Source: Candidatus Elulimicrobium sp.
Lineage (GTDB): Bacteria > Patescibacteriota > Minisyncoccia > Phycocordibacterales > UBA918
NCBI GenBank assembly: GCA_020720815.1
Contig: DYNY01000006.1
Coordinates: 1-60,440 of the forward strand
Length of the DNA: 60,440 nt
Direction: 5' to 3'
Shown here: positions 7,658-14,542 of the stretch, one piece after another
Position numbering within the stretch: position 1 is the first letter of the stretch
How the letters are laid out: every line of letters begins with the position of its first letter
The notes under the pieces: model-generated
The model's database searches: none
What the model saw: the letters and a program-made list of their open reading frames with translations, nothing else
What the model was told of the DNA's origin: nothing
Program-made: the position numbers and the translations under genes

Positions 7658-8389
7658 TTAAGCCTGGATCCACTGCTCAGTCCCCTTGGGTCGCCATTCT
7701 CTGACCCACGATGGTCCGATTTCGTCACTTCTCTTGTTGCGACGGAACCAGACACGTACTTGGTCACCAGCGTTGATTGTCTTCCACGCGCTGTATTCGA
7801 TTCCCGGTCTGTCATCTTGGCCGTCAATGTGTACCTTGACTAGGTACCTCGTCCTGGGGATACGTCCAGTATTGAGGGGCACAGAATATTTTCCTTCAAC
7901 TTCGACAACCGCATACTCATCGTCTCCATACGGGGACAGACGACGGAAGAGGCGAAAGCGAGACGTTTGGGGTCCAAGAACTTCGAAAGTGGCTGTGGTA
8001 ACGAGCACAATGAGCAAAATATACACAATGAGGAGTAGATGACCAGAAAGAGTGCTCCATCTCGTCTCTTTTGATTGCCCTCCGGGGTGTATTGTGACTT
8101 CACTTCCCATGTCACGTACCTCGTTGGTCCACGTGCAGATGCGAGTAATCTTCCAGGACCCGTTCTTATCGTTGACGCATTTTTCTTGTAGGCGAACAAC
8201 CTCTCCTTCTCGGAGTCGTACGAACAGCCGGGTCTCTAATCGCGGTTGCGATGGGATGTACGTAATCCCATTCACCTTCAGGTTGCCTGTGGGTTGTTGT
8301 TCTACTAGCTCTATATTCTGCGCCTGGGCACACATGCATACCGACAAAAGAAACATCAGAGAGAAAGCAATCCACGTGACGGTTTTCAT
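7658..8389 (-). CDS. Signal-peptide membrane protein (GC-rich orphan class)
   Basis: 243 residues. A signal peptide (MKTVTWIAFSLMFLLSVCMCAQAQ) leads to an extracytoplasmic region of about 95 residues, one strong membrane segment (about 117-140, HLLLIVYILLIVLVTTATF), and a C-terminal region rich in charged and aromatic residues. It lies downstream of the two-TM protein at 8458-8772 on the same strand and is probably cotranscribed. Codon use is GC-rich. No known family. The Shine-Dalgarno signal is weak (AAGGGG). Confidence 0.6.
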   Translation of the reverse strand: MKTVTWIAFSLMFLLSVCMCAQAQNIELVEQQPTGNLKVNGITYIPSQPRLETRLFVRLREGEVVRLQEKCVNDKNGSWKITRICTWTNEVRDMGSEVTIHPGGQSKETRWSTLSGHLLLIVYILLIVLVTTATFEVLGPQTSRFRLFRRLSPYGDDEYAVVEVEGKYSVPLNTGRIPRTRYLVKVHIDGQDDRPGIEYSAWKTINAGDQVRVWFRRNKRSDEIGPSWVREWRPKGTEQWIQA

Positions 8390-8419
8390 TTTCCAACCCC
8401 TTCAGTGTTGAAATGAACG

Positions 8420-8448
8420 AAAGGGGCTGCGTGTGACGCGTCCCCTTT
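8420..8448 (-). terminator. Hairpin between the two GC-rich membrane genes
   Basis: aaagggg.gcgt...acgc.cccctt forms a two-part stem with a small loop. The U-tract is poor, so it may be a processing or attenuation element rather than a full terminator. Confidence 0.4.
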
Positions 8449-8457
8449 GTGTAGGAA

Positions 8458-8772
8458 CTACTTGAGTACACCGTTTTTCTTGAGCGCTTCGAGTACCTCC
8501 TTGTCTTGCTTGGTGAATAGGGAGGCTATCCATTGGCACGTTCGCACTGCAACTTCGAGCAGAAACACGAAGAGCTGTAGGCTATGTACCGCCGCAAGGA
8601 GCGCGAGGGTGTACTTGGGCGGAAGGCCTTGATCGCCACCAGTGAAGCGCCAGCCGTAGTAGAAGTAGGCGATAACACAATCAAAGATGAGGATAGAGAC
8701 GAGCCCTGCACGCGAGAAGCTGATGTGCCACACGGACATGTCAGGTTGGGTACTTTTGAGTGATGTGGTCAT
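8458..8772 (-). CDS. Small two-TM membrane protein (GC-rich orphan class)
   Basis: 104 residues with two hydrophobic segments (about 21-41 and 55-75) joined by a polar loop (WRFTGGDQGLPPK) and a charged C-terminal tail (FTKQDKEVLEALKKNG). The Shine-Dalgarno sequence AAAAGGAGG is nearly ideal, quite unlike the native genes around it. It is the first gene of a two-gene unit with 7658-8389. No family recognised. Confidence 0.6.
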   Translation of the reverse strand: MTTSLKSTQPDMSVWHISFSRAGLVSILIFDCVIAYFYYGWRFTGGDQGLPPKYTLALLAAVHSLQLFVFLLEVAVRTCQWIASLFTKQDKEVLEALKKNGVLK

Positions 8773-8839
8773 GACGACCTCCTTTTAAATGAACGGGGAA
8801 CAAAGTGACTTTGCTTCGTTGGCTAATTTAGCAAAATTG

Positions 8840-8898
8840 TTGACAATAAATCAAAATAGTTGTACTTTATTAATATATTTTAAACTGTTAGTTTAAAA
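8840..8898 (+). promoter_or_regulatory. Promoter and dyad operator of the wHTH gene
   Basis: TTGACA (8840-8845), a 17-bp spacer and TACTTT (8863-8868) form a promoter. Just downstream, ttttaaact/agtttaaaa (8878-8898) is a perfect 9-bp dyad with a 3-nt spacer. It lies across the start of the transcript, where a regulator encoded next door could act on its own gene. Confidence 0.6.
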
Positions 8899-8904
8899 AC
8901 ATAT

Positions 8905-9732
8905 ATGGAGAAAACTTTAAGTACAGTCATCAAAGAGAAGCTGGCAACTGGCACTAAGCCGGTTGTCGCTTTGGTAGAGGTGATTGCTAAAGAAGAGCAA
9001 GTAACTATTCAGGGAGTATACAAGGCACTACGTTACCTCAAGGTTTCAGGAGTGGTCACTATTCACAACAAGCAAGCCTCACTATCTTTGGTCTGGCTCG
9101 ATAAAGAACAGCAACGATTACAAAGAACAGCCCAGCTGTACCTAGATGAGCAGTCCTTGGTCGAAAGTTTGGTGAAGAAGCGCTCCAAGGCGAAGTTTAC
9201 TTTTCATAGTATGCGCGACATTGATCATTTTTGGGTGCAATCTTTTGCGATTCTTACCAATGAGCTTGATGTGAAGGAGTATTCATATTCTATTCAACCT
9301 CATGATTGGTATTATTATAGTGATCTTGATAGTGATGCGTTTTGGATTGGAAAGCACAAGGGGCAACAAAGGACATCAAGAATTGTCTTGACTCATGCTT
9401 CTGGTCTTGATTATGTAGTAGTGAGACAGCGCAAGAGTGAATTGGGTCGATTGTTTGAATTTACCCTCAATGAAAATCCACTCAAGCAGAAAAGCTATGA
9501 GTATTACAACGTGATTGGCCCATATGTTTTCAAGGCACTGTTTGATCAGGCTAAAGTCAAAGGGCTAGATGCATTTATTTCTTCCCATTCGCGATTACCT
9601 TTGGAAAAGCCGGATAAGGAGATTCTAAAAAATATTATAGAAAGTGAGGGAAACTATACCTTGCAAATTGAGTATTCGCCCAAGAAAGCTGACGCAATGC
9701 GCGCGAGTGTGAGTAAGTATTTTGAGTTTTAA
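8905..9732 (+). CDS. Winged-helix-like hypothetical protein
   Basis: 275 residues. The first 70 have the rhythm of a winged helix (VTIQGVYKALRYLKVSGVVTIHNKQASL), followed by a large C-terminal region with many Trp and Tyr (HDWYYYSDLDSDAFWIGKHKG) that I cannot assign. It resembles the large wHTH proteins of unknown role that are common in this phylum. Base use is native and AT-rich. It has the clearest conventional promoter in the area plus a dyad, so self-regulation is likely. Confidence 0.55.
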   Translation: MEKTLSTVIKEKLATGTKPVVALVEVIAKEEQVTIQGVYKALRYLKVSGVVTIHNKQASLSLVWLDKEQQRLQRTAQLYLDEQSLVESLVKKRSKAKFTFHSMRDIDHFWVQSFAILTNELDVKEYSYSIQPHDWYYYSDLDSDAFWIGKHKGQQRTSRIVLTHASGLDYVVVRQRKSELGRLFEFTLNENPLKQKSYEYYNVIGPYVFKALFDQAKVKGLDAFISSHSRLPLEKPDKEILKNIIESEGNYTLQIEYSPKKADAMRASVSKYFEF

Positions 9733-9742
9733 TAATAAAGAA

Positions 9743-9770
9743 ATCGCGTGAAGCAGGAGCTTCACGCGAT
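9743..9770 (-). terminator. 12-bp hairpin terminator
   Basis: atcgcgtgaagc/gcttcacgcgat with a 4-nt loop. On the minus strand it is followed by TTTCTTTATTATT, so it should end the transcript of the 9836-10266 genes. On the plus strand there is no T-run. Confidence 0.65.
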
Positions 9771-9835
9771 GAGAAGTGTCTTGATTGCCTCTCTACGAAA
9801 GGTAATAGCAAATGAGCGTATTACCAAGGAGGAGG

Positions 9836-10033
9836 CTAACGATAACCACCATACACATGACCAATAGTGTGGTTGGTTTTAGTTGACTCAAACACGCGAT
9901 GAGCCTGTCTCAAAGCGGTTTTGGGCAGAGCGCCCCCGTCAGTGTTGTTGCTACTGTCATAAGAACGAGAAATGCGAACAAATACATTGGGAGTTGCAGG
10001 ATACTGCCGAATGCACAGAGAGAGGCTTTCCAA
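9836..10033 (-). CDS. Possible small protein (GC-rich orphan class)
   Basis: 65 residues from a TTG codon; a stop lies immediately upstream in frame. It is polar, with an Arg/Ser/Asn-rich middle (ISRSYDSSNNTDGGALPKTA), and no family is recognised. The only support is position: it lies between the 10069 gene and a minus-strand terminator, in GC-richer sequence. It could be noncoding 3' sequence. Confidence 0.25.
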   Translation of the reverse strand: MESLSLCIRQYPATPNVFVRISRSYDSSNNTDGGALPKTALRQAHRVFESTKTNHTIGHVYGGYR

Positions 10034-10068
10034 TCACAGAATTGATTGGTAGGCCTGCTTAAGGCAGC

Positions 10069-10266
10069 TTATGCTTCAGGTGCAAAGAACAACGTGCCCA
10101 AAAACCACAAGGCCAGAAGGATGAGCGAGGAAGCTACTCTTTGCTTAGCTTTTCTCGGGTTGTGCGCATATGACCAAAGGTCAAATAGTGGCAAGAGAGC
10201 AAAGATCAAATAGTAAGTACTCACAGGTTTCTCCTCTGAAGGGTTGGGGATCGGTCCGAAAAACAT
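10069..10266 (-). CDS. Small two-TM protein (GC-rich orphan class)
   Basis: 65 residues with two hydrophobic stretches (TYYLIFALLPLFDLW and VASSLILLALWFLGTLFF) separated by a basic loop (NPRKAKQR), so both ends probably lie on the same side of the membrane. GC-richer than its neighbours. No obvious Shine-Dalgarno sequence. It lies back to back with the regulator at 10326, so the short gap must hold both promoters. Confidence 0.45.
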   Translation of the reverse strand: MFFGPIPNPSEEKPVSTYYLIFALLPLFDLWSYAHNPRKAKQRVASSLILLALWFLGTLFFAPEA

Positions 10267-10325
10267 GATTACACAAATCCCTTGGGATAGTCGCTTTTTA
10301 CGACTAATTTGCTACTATAATGTGC

Positions 10326-11075
10326 ATGAATAGTCACCAGCTAAAACTACTCGGGCTGACAGTTAACGAAACCAAAATCGTTAAGGCACTTGGTCATGTA
10401 CCGATGTCTCTAGCTGAAGTAGAAAAGAAAACCACACTAGCTCACGCTAGTGTGGTAGATACACTCCGGCGACTCACCAGTAGAGGAGTGGTAAAAGTAG
10501 TTCACTCACAAAAGCGAAAAACTTATACGTGCGAAATAAGCAAGCTATTTAATGGGGACGCAGCTATCAACAAAAAGTCGTTTGGAAATATAGAAGTGTA
10601 CGAAGGAAAGGAGGCTCTGCTGTCATTAATAAGTACTGAGCTCATAAGGAACCGACACGGTCGACTACTTTCTTTTCATGGGGAAGAGATTGGTAAGGGT
10701 TGGCTCGGGATTCTTGATCCGCGGGAAATACAAAAAAGAAATGAATTGATTGTTGAACATGACATCATCGTGGAAAGGTTTGTCCCCCAGAGCGGATACC
10801 GAAGGCTCTTTAAGTCGCTACCCACTACTTGGCAGAAGACCATGATTGGTCGGACTCATGTCACCTATTTCTTGCCCGATGAATACTTTCAGACTAAGAC
10901 CGAACTCATGATGTTTTCGGACGTGGTTATGGTGTATGAAACCCACAATCAGCGGATTACTTTATTTAGAGACAAAGAAACGGTGAAGTTGTATGCCAGC
11001 CTGTTTGAAATAATACGTACAGTTGGTGTTAAAATAAATTCAGAGGAAGAGTTTGTAAGTTATCTGTATAGCTAA
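10326..11075 (+). CDS. TrmB-like transcriptional regulator
   Basis: 249 residues. The N-terminal winged helix (LLGLTVNETKIVKALGHVPMSLAEVEKKT, then SVVDTLRRLTSRGVVKVV) follows the TrmB pattern. The C-terminal half resembles the effector/dimer region of archaeal-type TrmB proteins, but without an identifiable ligand site. The ORF track starts 2 codons early, inside the -10; TATAAT ends at 10321, so ATG 10326 lies at or next to the predicted transcript start. A perfect 11-bp dyad lies inside the coding region at 10431-10456. Confidence 0.65.
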   Translation: MNSHQLKLLGLTVNETKIVKALGHVPMSLAEVEKKTTLAHASVVDTLRRLTSRGVVKVVHSQKRKTYTCEISKLFNGDAAINKKSFGNIEVYEGKEALLSLISTELIRNRHGRLLSFHGEEIGKGWLGILDPREIQKRNELIVEHDIIVERFVPQSGYRRLFKSLPTTWQKTMIGRTHVTYFLPDEYFQTKTELMMFSDVVMVYETHNQRITLFRDKETVKLYASLFEIIRTVGVKINSEEEFVSYLYS

Positions 11076-11147
11076 CATCTGACGTACACCTAGAATCTAA
11101 TTGCTGGTTATTCGTAAAACCCTTAATTGTTCTGCTATAATTTAATC

Positions 11148-11543
11148 ATGAAGCCAGAAATATTAGATACAGAGGAAGAATTTTCGCTGGTTAAGCGCGC
11201 CAAGAGTTTTTCTTATGCTGGAAGAGGAGTTTGGGTATTTATCAAGACAACTCACAATGCTTGGATTCATCTGGCTTTGTTTGCTCTCGGTATTATGCTG
11301 GGATTATATTTTGGCATAACTAAGGTCGAGTGGATGATGTTAGTATTTGTCAGTGGATTTGTCCTGGTGGCTGAGGCTTTCAATACCGCCATTGAGATAG
11401 ATATTGACCTTACTTCACCGGATTATCATCCCTACGCCAAGGATACCAAAGACGTCGTGGCTGGAGCTGTGTTGCTGGCTGCTTCCACAGTCTTAATTAT
11501 TGGGGTGATGATTTTTGTTCCGTACATAGTAAATCTAATTTAA
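11148..11543 (+). CDS. dgkA: Diacylglycerol/undecaprenol kinase
   Basis: 131 residues with an amphipathic N-terminus and three membrane segments. The DgkA signature is clear: FVLVAEAFNTAIEIDIDL, then AKDTKDVVAGAVLLAA. It phosphorylates diacylglycerol or undecaprenol in the membrane, recycling lipid carriers for envelope synthesis. The start is ATG 11148: an extended -10 (TGcTATAAT) ends at 11141, exactly 7 nt before the A, a textbook leaderless arrangement. The ORF track begins 7 codons too early. Confidence 0.92.
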   Translation: MKPEILDTEEEFSLVKRAKSFSYAGRGVWVFIKTTHNAWIHLALFALGIMLGLYFGITKVEWMMLVFVSGFVLVAEAFNTAIEIDIDLTSPDYHPYAKDTKDVVAGAVLLAASTVLIIGVMIFVPYIVNLI

Positions 11544-11565
11544 TTTGAAAGCTAGGATTATACTT

Positions 11566-11892
11566 ATGTCTAGTTTTGAATCTCAACCCTATAAACAAAC
11601 AAGTAAAGTTAATCAGCCACCTTTACCTATTTCCGGAAGAGAAAGTATGGAAGTACGGAGAAAGTTTGCTCAGCAAGAGGTGGCTGAGTTGTTAGCCTTG
11701 TTAAGTGAAAAATTAGGTAAAGCAGTTCAGCTTGAATATTTGTCAGAAGAGTTTGGTGAAGCTGGAGCGAATGTAGAGCAGTATTTCCAAGAAATTATGG
11801 CCGGTCAAGTTGAATATAATTTAATAGCTAGTCAAGCTCGCTTATTCAAAGCCAAAAATATTCTGATAAATCAAATCGAAGAGAAACACTAA
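11566..11892 (+). CDS. Hypothetical protein
   Basis: 108 residues from ATG 11566. Pro/Ser-rich N-terminus, then a charged helical region (VRRKFAQQEVAELLALLSEKLGKAVQLEY) and a second helix ending QIEEKH. Soluble, with no recognised family. It starts 23 nt after dgkA and may share its transcript, or use the TATACT just upstream. Native AT-rich base use. Confidence 0.5.
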   Translation: MSSFESQPYKQTSKVNQPPLPISGRESMEVRRKFAQQEVAELLALLSEKLGKAVQLEYLSEEFGEAGANVEQYFQEIMAGQVEYNLIASQARLFKAKNILINQIEEKH

Positions 11893-12042
11893 TTTGGGTT
11901 TGAAATGTAGGATACGAGCGAATTTTGGTTTTAATCTTGCAGGCATAGGCTCTGATGAGGGACAATAAACAAAAGTGGTTTGTTTTTGATAATAGTCAAA
12001 AAACTCAGCAGAATAATACCAAAAGTATTTACAGGAGTAGTC

Positions 12043-12102
12043 ATGACCGGATGCTTTGGCTGGACGGGATTGGGTTTAGGCAGTACTCTTTTGTCAGTCT
12101 AG
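12043..12102 (+). CDS. 19-residue ORF with a strong RBS (possible leader peptide)
   Basis: ATG at 12043 with AGGAG upstream at good spacing. It encodes a hydrophobic Gly/Leu-rich 19-mer (MTGCFGWTGLGLGSTLLSV). It ends 16 nt before the TTG of the next small gene. It is too short for the ORF track. It could be a leader peptide for translational coupling or a small membrane peptide. Confidence 0.35.
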   Translation: MTGCFGWTGLGLGSTLLSV

Positions 12103-12118
12103 TTACAGAGGAGAACCC

Positions 12119-12298
12119 TTGGACACAAATCCTAATCAAGTTTGGCCGATGTCTCGTGCCTTTACCGACCGGCTGACCCGACTCGTTGAATGTTGTTCCA
12201 TTGATTCGCCCGAGTGGAAAGTTGGTTGGATAGAAGTTGAAGCTCTGGCGAACGAGGAAGTGAGGCTGTTGCCAAAGCCACCCGAGCCCACAGAATAG
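12119..12298 (+). CDS. 59-residue protein (GC-rich orphan class)
   Basis: Starts with TTG at 12119 after AGAGGAG, and runs through DTNPNQVWPMSRAFTDRLTRLVE to a Pro-rich tail (LPKPPEPTE). Two adjacent Cys (VECCSIDS). It is missing from the ORF track, probably because of length and start codon. Base use is clearly GC-richer than in the genes on both sides, and a hairpin follows its stop. No family recognised. The ORF on the opposite strand (12136-12330) would read through that hairpin and looks like a shadow. Confidence 0.5.
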   Translation: MDTNPNQVWPMSRAFTDRLTRLVECCSIDSPEWKVGWIEVEALANEEVRLLPKPPEPTE

Positions 12299-12325
12299 CC
12301 CCCAGAACCTTTGGTTCCGGGGGCA
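12298..12325 (+). terminator. Hairpin after the 59-residue gene
   Basis: gcccccagaacc/ggttccgggggc with one A-C mismatch and a 4-nt loop. The T-run is weak. Confidence 0.5.
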
Positions 12326-12348
12326 TTCATATTTAAATAATCTTTCTG

Positions 12349-12726
12349 TTATTGAGAGGTCTCGAGTTCGGCTTCGATTTGGTTGATCTCAGTTTCTAAG
12401 GTATCGAGGTCAGTACTTAGTAGGTCCGCTTCAATTGCACTTAGTTCATCTGAAGTGCTCATTACGGTAAGGCTTTCTATTTGAGCGGTAGCAGTTGGTG
12501 TTTCTGGTTCTTTATTGGTTTCTAAGGTAGGGCGAGTTTGGTTGAGGTCTATTACTACTGGTTGAATGCTGATACTGTACCAATAATAAAGACCTCCCAG
12601 AATTAGACCGAGAATAATAAAGAGGATGATAATTATTGGTGCTATAAACTTTTTTACTGACGCACTACTTTCTAAAAGAGTTAACGATGTCTTATTTTCA
12701 TTAGTTTTTACTTGGTTATTGTCCAT
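12349..12726 (-). CDS. Single-pass membrane protein, hypothetical
   Basis: 125 residues. A polar N-terminus of about 27 residues, one strong membrane segment (about 28-50, IAPIIIILFIILGLILGGLYYW), then an extracytoplasmic Thr/Glu-rich tail ending in an acidic helix (IEADLLSTDLDTLETEINQIEAELE). It lies 6 nt after the secreted coiled-coil protein at 12733, so the two are probably one operon and may act together at the envelope. No known family. Confidence 0.6.
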   Translation of the reverse strand: MDNNQVKTNENKTSLTLLESSASVKKFIAPIIIILFIILGLILGGLYYWYSISIQPVVIDLNQTRPTLETNKEPETPTATAQIESLTVMSTSDELSAIEADLLSTDLDTLETEINQIEAELETSQ

Positions 12727-12732
12727 AATTAT

Positions 12733-13401
12733 TTAGTTAGAAATTAGTTCCTCAGCGATGGGGTTTGTTTCATCAGCACGGATACCTGTTTCTTTGTTAT
12801 TCAAAACGGGATTTTTTAAAAACATAATAGATTCACGCAAAGCAAAGTGAGCTTGGCGGATAAGTGAGCTGGCTTCTCGGTATCGTTCACGTACGGCCTG
12901 CCAATCATTTCGGGGTTTTGTAGAGAAGGTAGCTTCATTTACTAAAGTATCGATATCTCTTAATTTAAGTCTAGCAAAAGCCAAGAGCTCGTTAGCTGAC
13001 AATAATTTTTCTCGGGCTAGTCCAGCTTCTAAACCTCCCTCCTCCACTTTTATAATGCGCTGTTCTAACCTCAGACTGATGTTAGATAGTCGCATTACAG
13101 CCGTGTCCATACGATTACTGATGTTGGCAGAAAGGTTCAGGATTCTGGTTTGGCGGACTTTGGTCAAAGCTATCCTCTGTTCTCTAGTCGTATTAACGCG
13201 TTCATTGGGTGTTACCGGGGAAATAATGTTTGGGTTTGAGGAACTTTCGACCATGATCAGTTCATCTGTCACCAGAGGGGCTGAAGTAGAAGATAAGTTT
13301 TCTGTCGCTGGCATGATCTGTGCTCCGGTTGTGCGAGCTACCAGCAAAACGGTTAAGACAAGTGGTAGAGTAATATATATTTTTTGTTTTGCGAGATTCA
13401 T
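12733..13401 (-). CDS. Secreted coiled-coil protein, hypothetical
   Basis: 222 residues from ATG 13401 (MNLAKQKIYITL). The ORF track extends upstream to 13482, but that part reads through the terminator of the pyrophosphatase gene. A signal peptide ends near RTTGAQ; a Ser/Thr/Pro-rich stretch follows, then a long helical region (TREQRIALTKVRQTRILNLSANIS and beyond) typical of coiled coils. It is the first gene of a pair with 12349. Such secreted helical proteins of unknown role are frequent in Parcubacteria. Confidence 0.6.
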   Translation of the reverse strand: MNLAKQKIYITLPLVLTVLLVARTTGAQIMPATENLSSTSAPLVTDELIMVESSSNPNIISPVTPNERVNTTREQRIALTKVRQTRILNLSANISNRMDTAVMRLSNISLRLEQRIIKVEEGGLEAGLAREKLLSANELLAFARLKLRDIDTLVNEATFSTKPRNDWQAVRERYREASSLIRQAHFALRESIMFLKNPVLNNKETGIRADETNPIAEELISN

Positions 13402-13431
13402 AACTTTTAAATTAACTGCTAGGTAAAAATA

Positions 13432-13470
13432 GTATACCCCCTCGCGCCTTATCGGCGGGAGAGGGTATAC
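13432..13470 (-). terminator. Terminator of ppaC
   Basis: gtatacccc...gggtatac arms with a ggcgg/gcgcc interior. On the minus strand it is followed by TATTTTTACC. Confidence 0.7.
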
Positions 13471-13487
13471 ACAATGTTGCATTCTGA

Positions 13488-14408
13488 CTAGAGCTTAAGG
13501 GCGGGCAGGATTTGTTTCTTGCGCGAGAGGATACCTGGAAGTATTTCAGTGTCAGCTTCGACCGCCACTCCAAAAGAAGCACTGATTACTTGCTTGGTCA
13601 GGTCGTTGTAGGTAAGGACGGTGGCGTTTTCATTTAGAATATCGATTATAAAGAATAAGACATCATCAATATCTCCTTCTTCCTCTATACAGGTTTTAAT
13701 TGCTTCAATAATACCTTCTTTGCGGTCTAGTACAGTGACAACGTTTGTAGTTTCTATGACAGATACGCGGAAGTTTTTATCGCCGACATTGTACTTTTTA
13801 CTATCAAGCTTTATTAAGCCGGTGTCAGTGAAGCTGGAAATATCTGATTTAGCAGTGAACATTTCATCGGCATAGGCAGTTACGTCAATCCCGAGGGTAC
13901 TAGCTAGTTTTTCGGCTACATCTTTATCGTGCGGAGTCGTGGTCGGAGAACGGAAGCCGAGAGTATCAGACAAGATAGCTGATAGCATTAAGCCTGATAT
14001 GTTAGTCGGAATAATAATACCTTCTGCGGACATGAGGTCATACATTATAGTGGCAGTGCAGGCTACTGGCTTGATCGTAATATCGGTTGGGGTTTGTGTC
14101 GTAAGCCCGCCGACAAGTTTATGATGGTCAATCAAAGCTAGAAGATTCATCTCGTTAATATTTTCCGGTAATTCTTGTGGGTTATTGGTATCAACCACCA
14201 CGACTGATTCGCCTAAAGTCAAAGGCGGTAGAAGTTCCGGGACAGCAAAACCAAAGCGTTGTAAAACAAAACTGGTTTCACTGTTTAGTTCACCAAGCAC
14301 ATAGGCGGTTGCCTCGCCCACTGTATGCTCATTTAAATACCATGACCAGACAATGGCGGCCGTTGTAGCGTCAGTATCGGGTGATAGATGTCCAAAAACT
14401 TTTATCAT
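13488..14408 (-). CDS. ppaC: Manganese-dependent inorganic pyrophosphatase (family II)
   Basis: Hydrolyses pyrophosphate to pull biosynthetic reactions forward. The DHH-superfamily metal motifs are visible in order: FGHLSPDTDA near the N-terminus, VVVDTNN, ALIDHHK and ILSDTLGF. The C-terminal DHHA2 domain carries the basic end (ILSRKKQILPAL; the family has SRKKQ). 306 residues, the normal length. Single gene with its own terminator. Confidence 0.95.
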   Translation of the reverse strand: MIKVFGHLSPDTDATTAAIVWSWYLNEHTVGEATAYVLGELNSETSFVLQRFGFAVPELLPPLTLGESVVVVDTNNPQELPENINEMNLLALIDHHKLVGGLTTQTPTDITIKPVACTATIMYDLMSAEGIIIPTNISGLMLSAILSDTLGFRSPTTTPHDKDVAEKLASTLGIDVTAYADEMFTAKSDISSFTDTGLIKLDSKKYNVGDKNFRVSVIETTNVVTVLDRKEGIIEAIKTCIEEEGDIDDVLFFIIDILNENATVLTYNDLTKQVISASFGVAVEADTEILPGILSRKKQILPALKL

Positions 14409-14480
14409 AAAAATAGTTAGATTAGTAAGAAGTCTAGTGTAGAACAGGAGAGGACAGGGTGCAAGTAGAAATAATAAAAA

Positions 14481-14517
14481 CAGCCAAGAACGTACTCTTA
14501 AAGTACGTTCTTGGCTG
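14481..14517. terminator. nusA terminator
   Basis: cagccaagaacgtact and its complement, 16 bp, with a 5-nt loop. T-runs lie on both sides (TTTTTTT on plus, TTTTTATTATT on minus), so it can work in either direction. Confidence 0.85.
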
Positions 14518-14542
14518 TTTTTTTGGGGTCTACAAGATTAAC

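Noticed and set aside
11952-11970. CTGATGAGG at about 11952 as a second hammerhead ribozyme
   Set aside because: No stem II partner, no following GAAA and no TC cleavage dinucleotide with stem I. Chance match.
11955-12176. 73-residue plus-strand ORF overlapping the 12043/12119 genes
   Set aside because: It starts in AT-rich intergenic DNA without a promoter or RBS and crosses the composition boundary. The two SD-led ORFs in other frames explain the region better.
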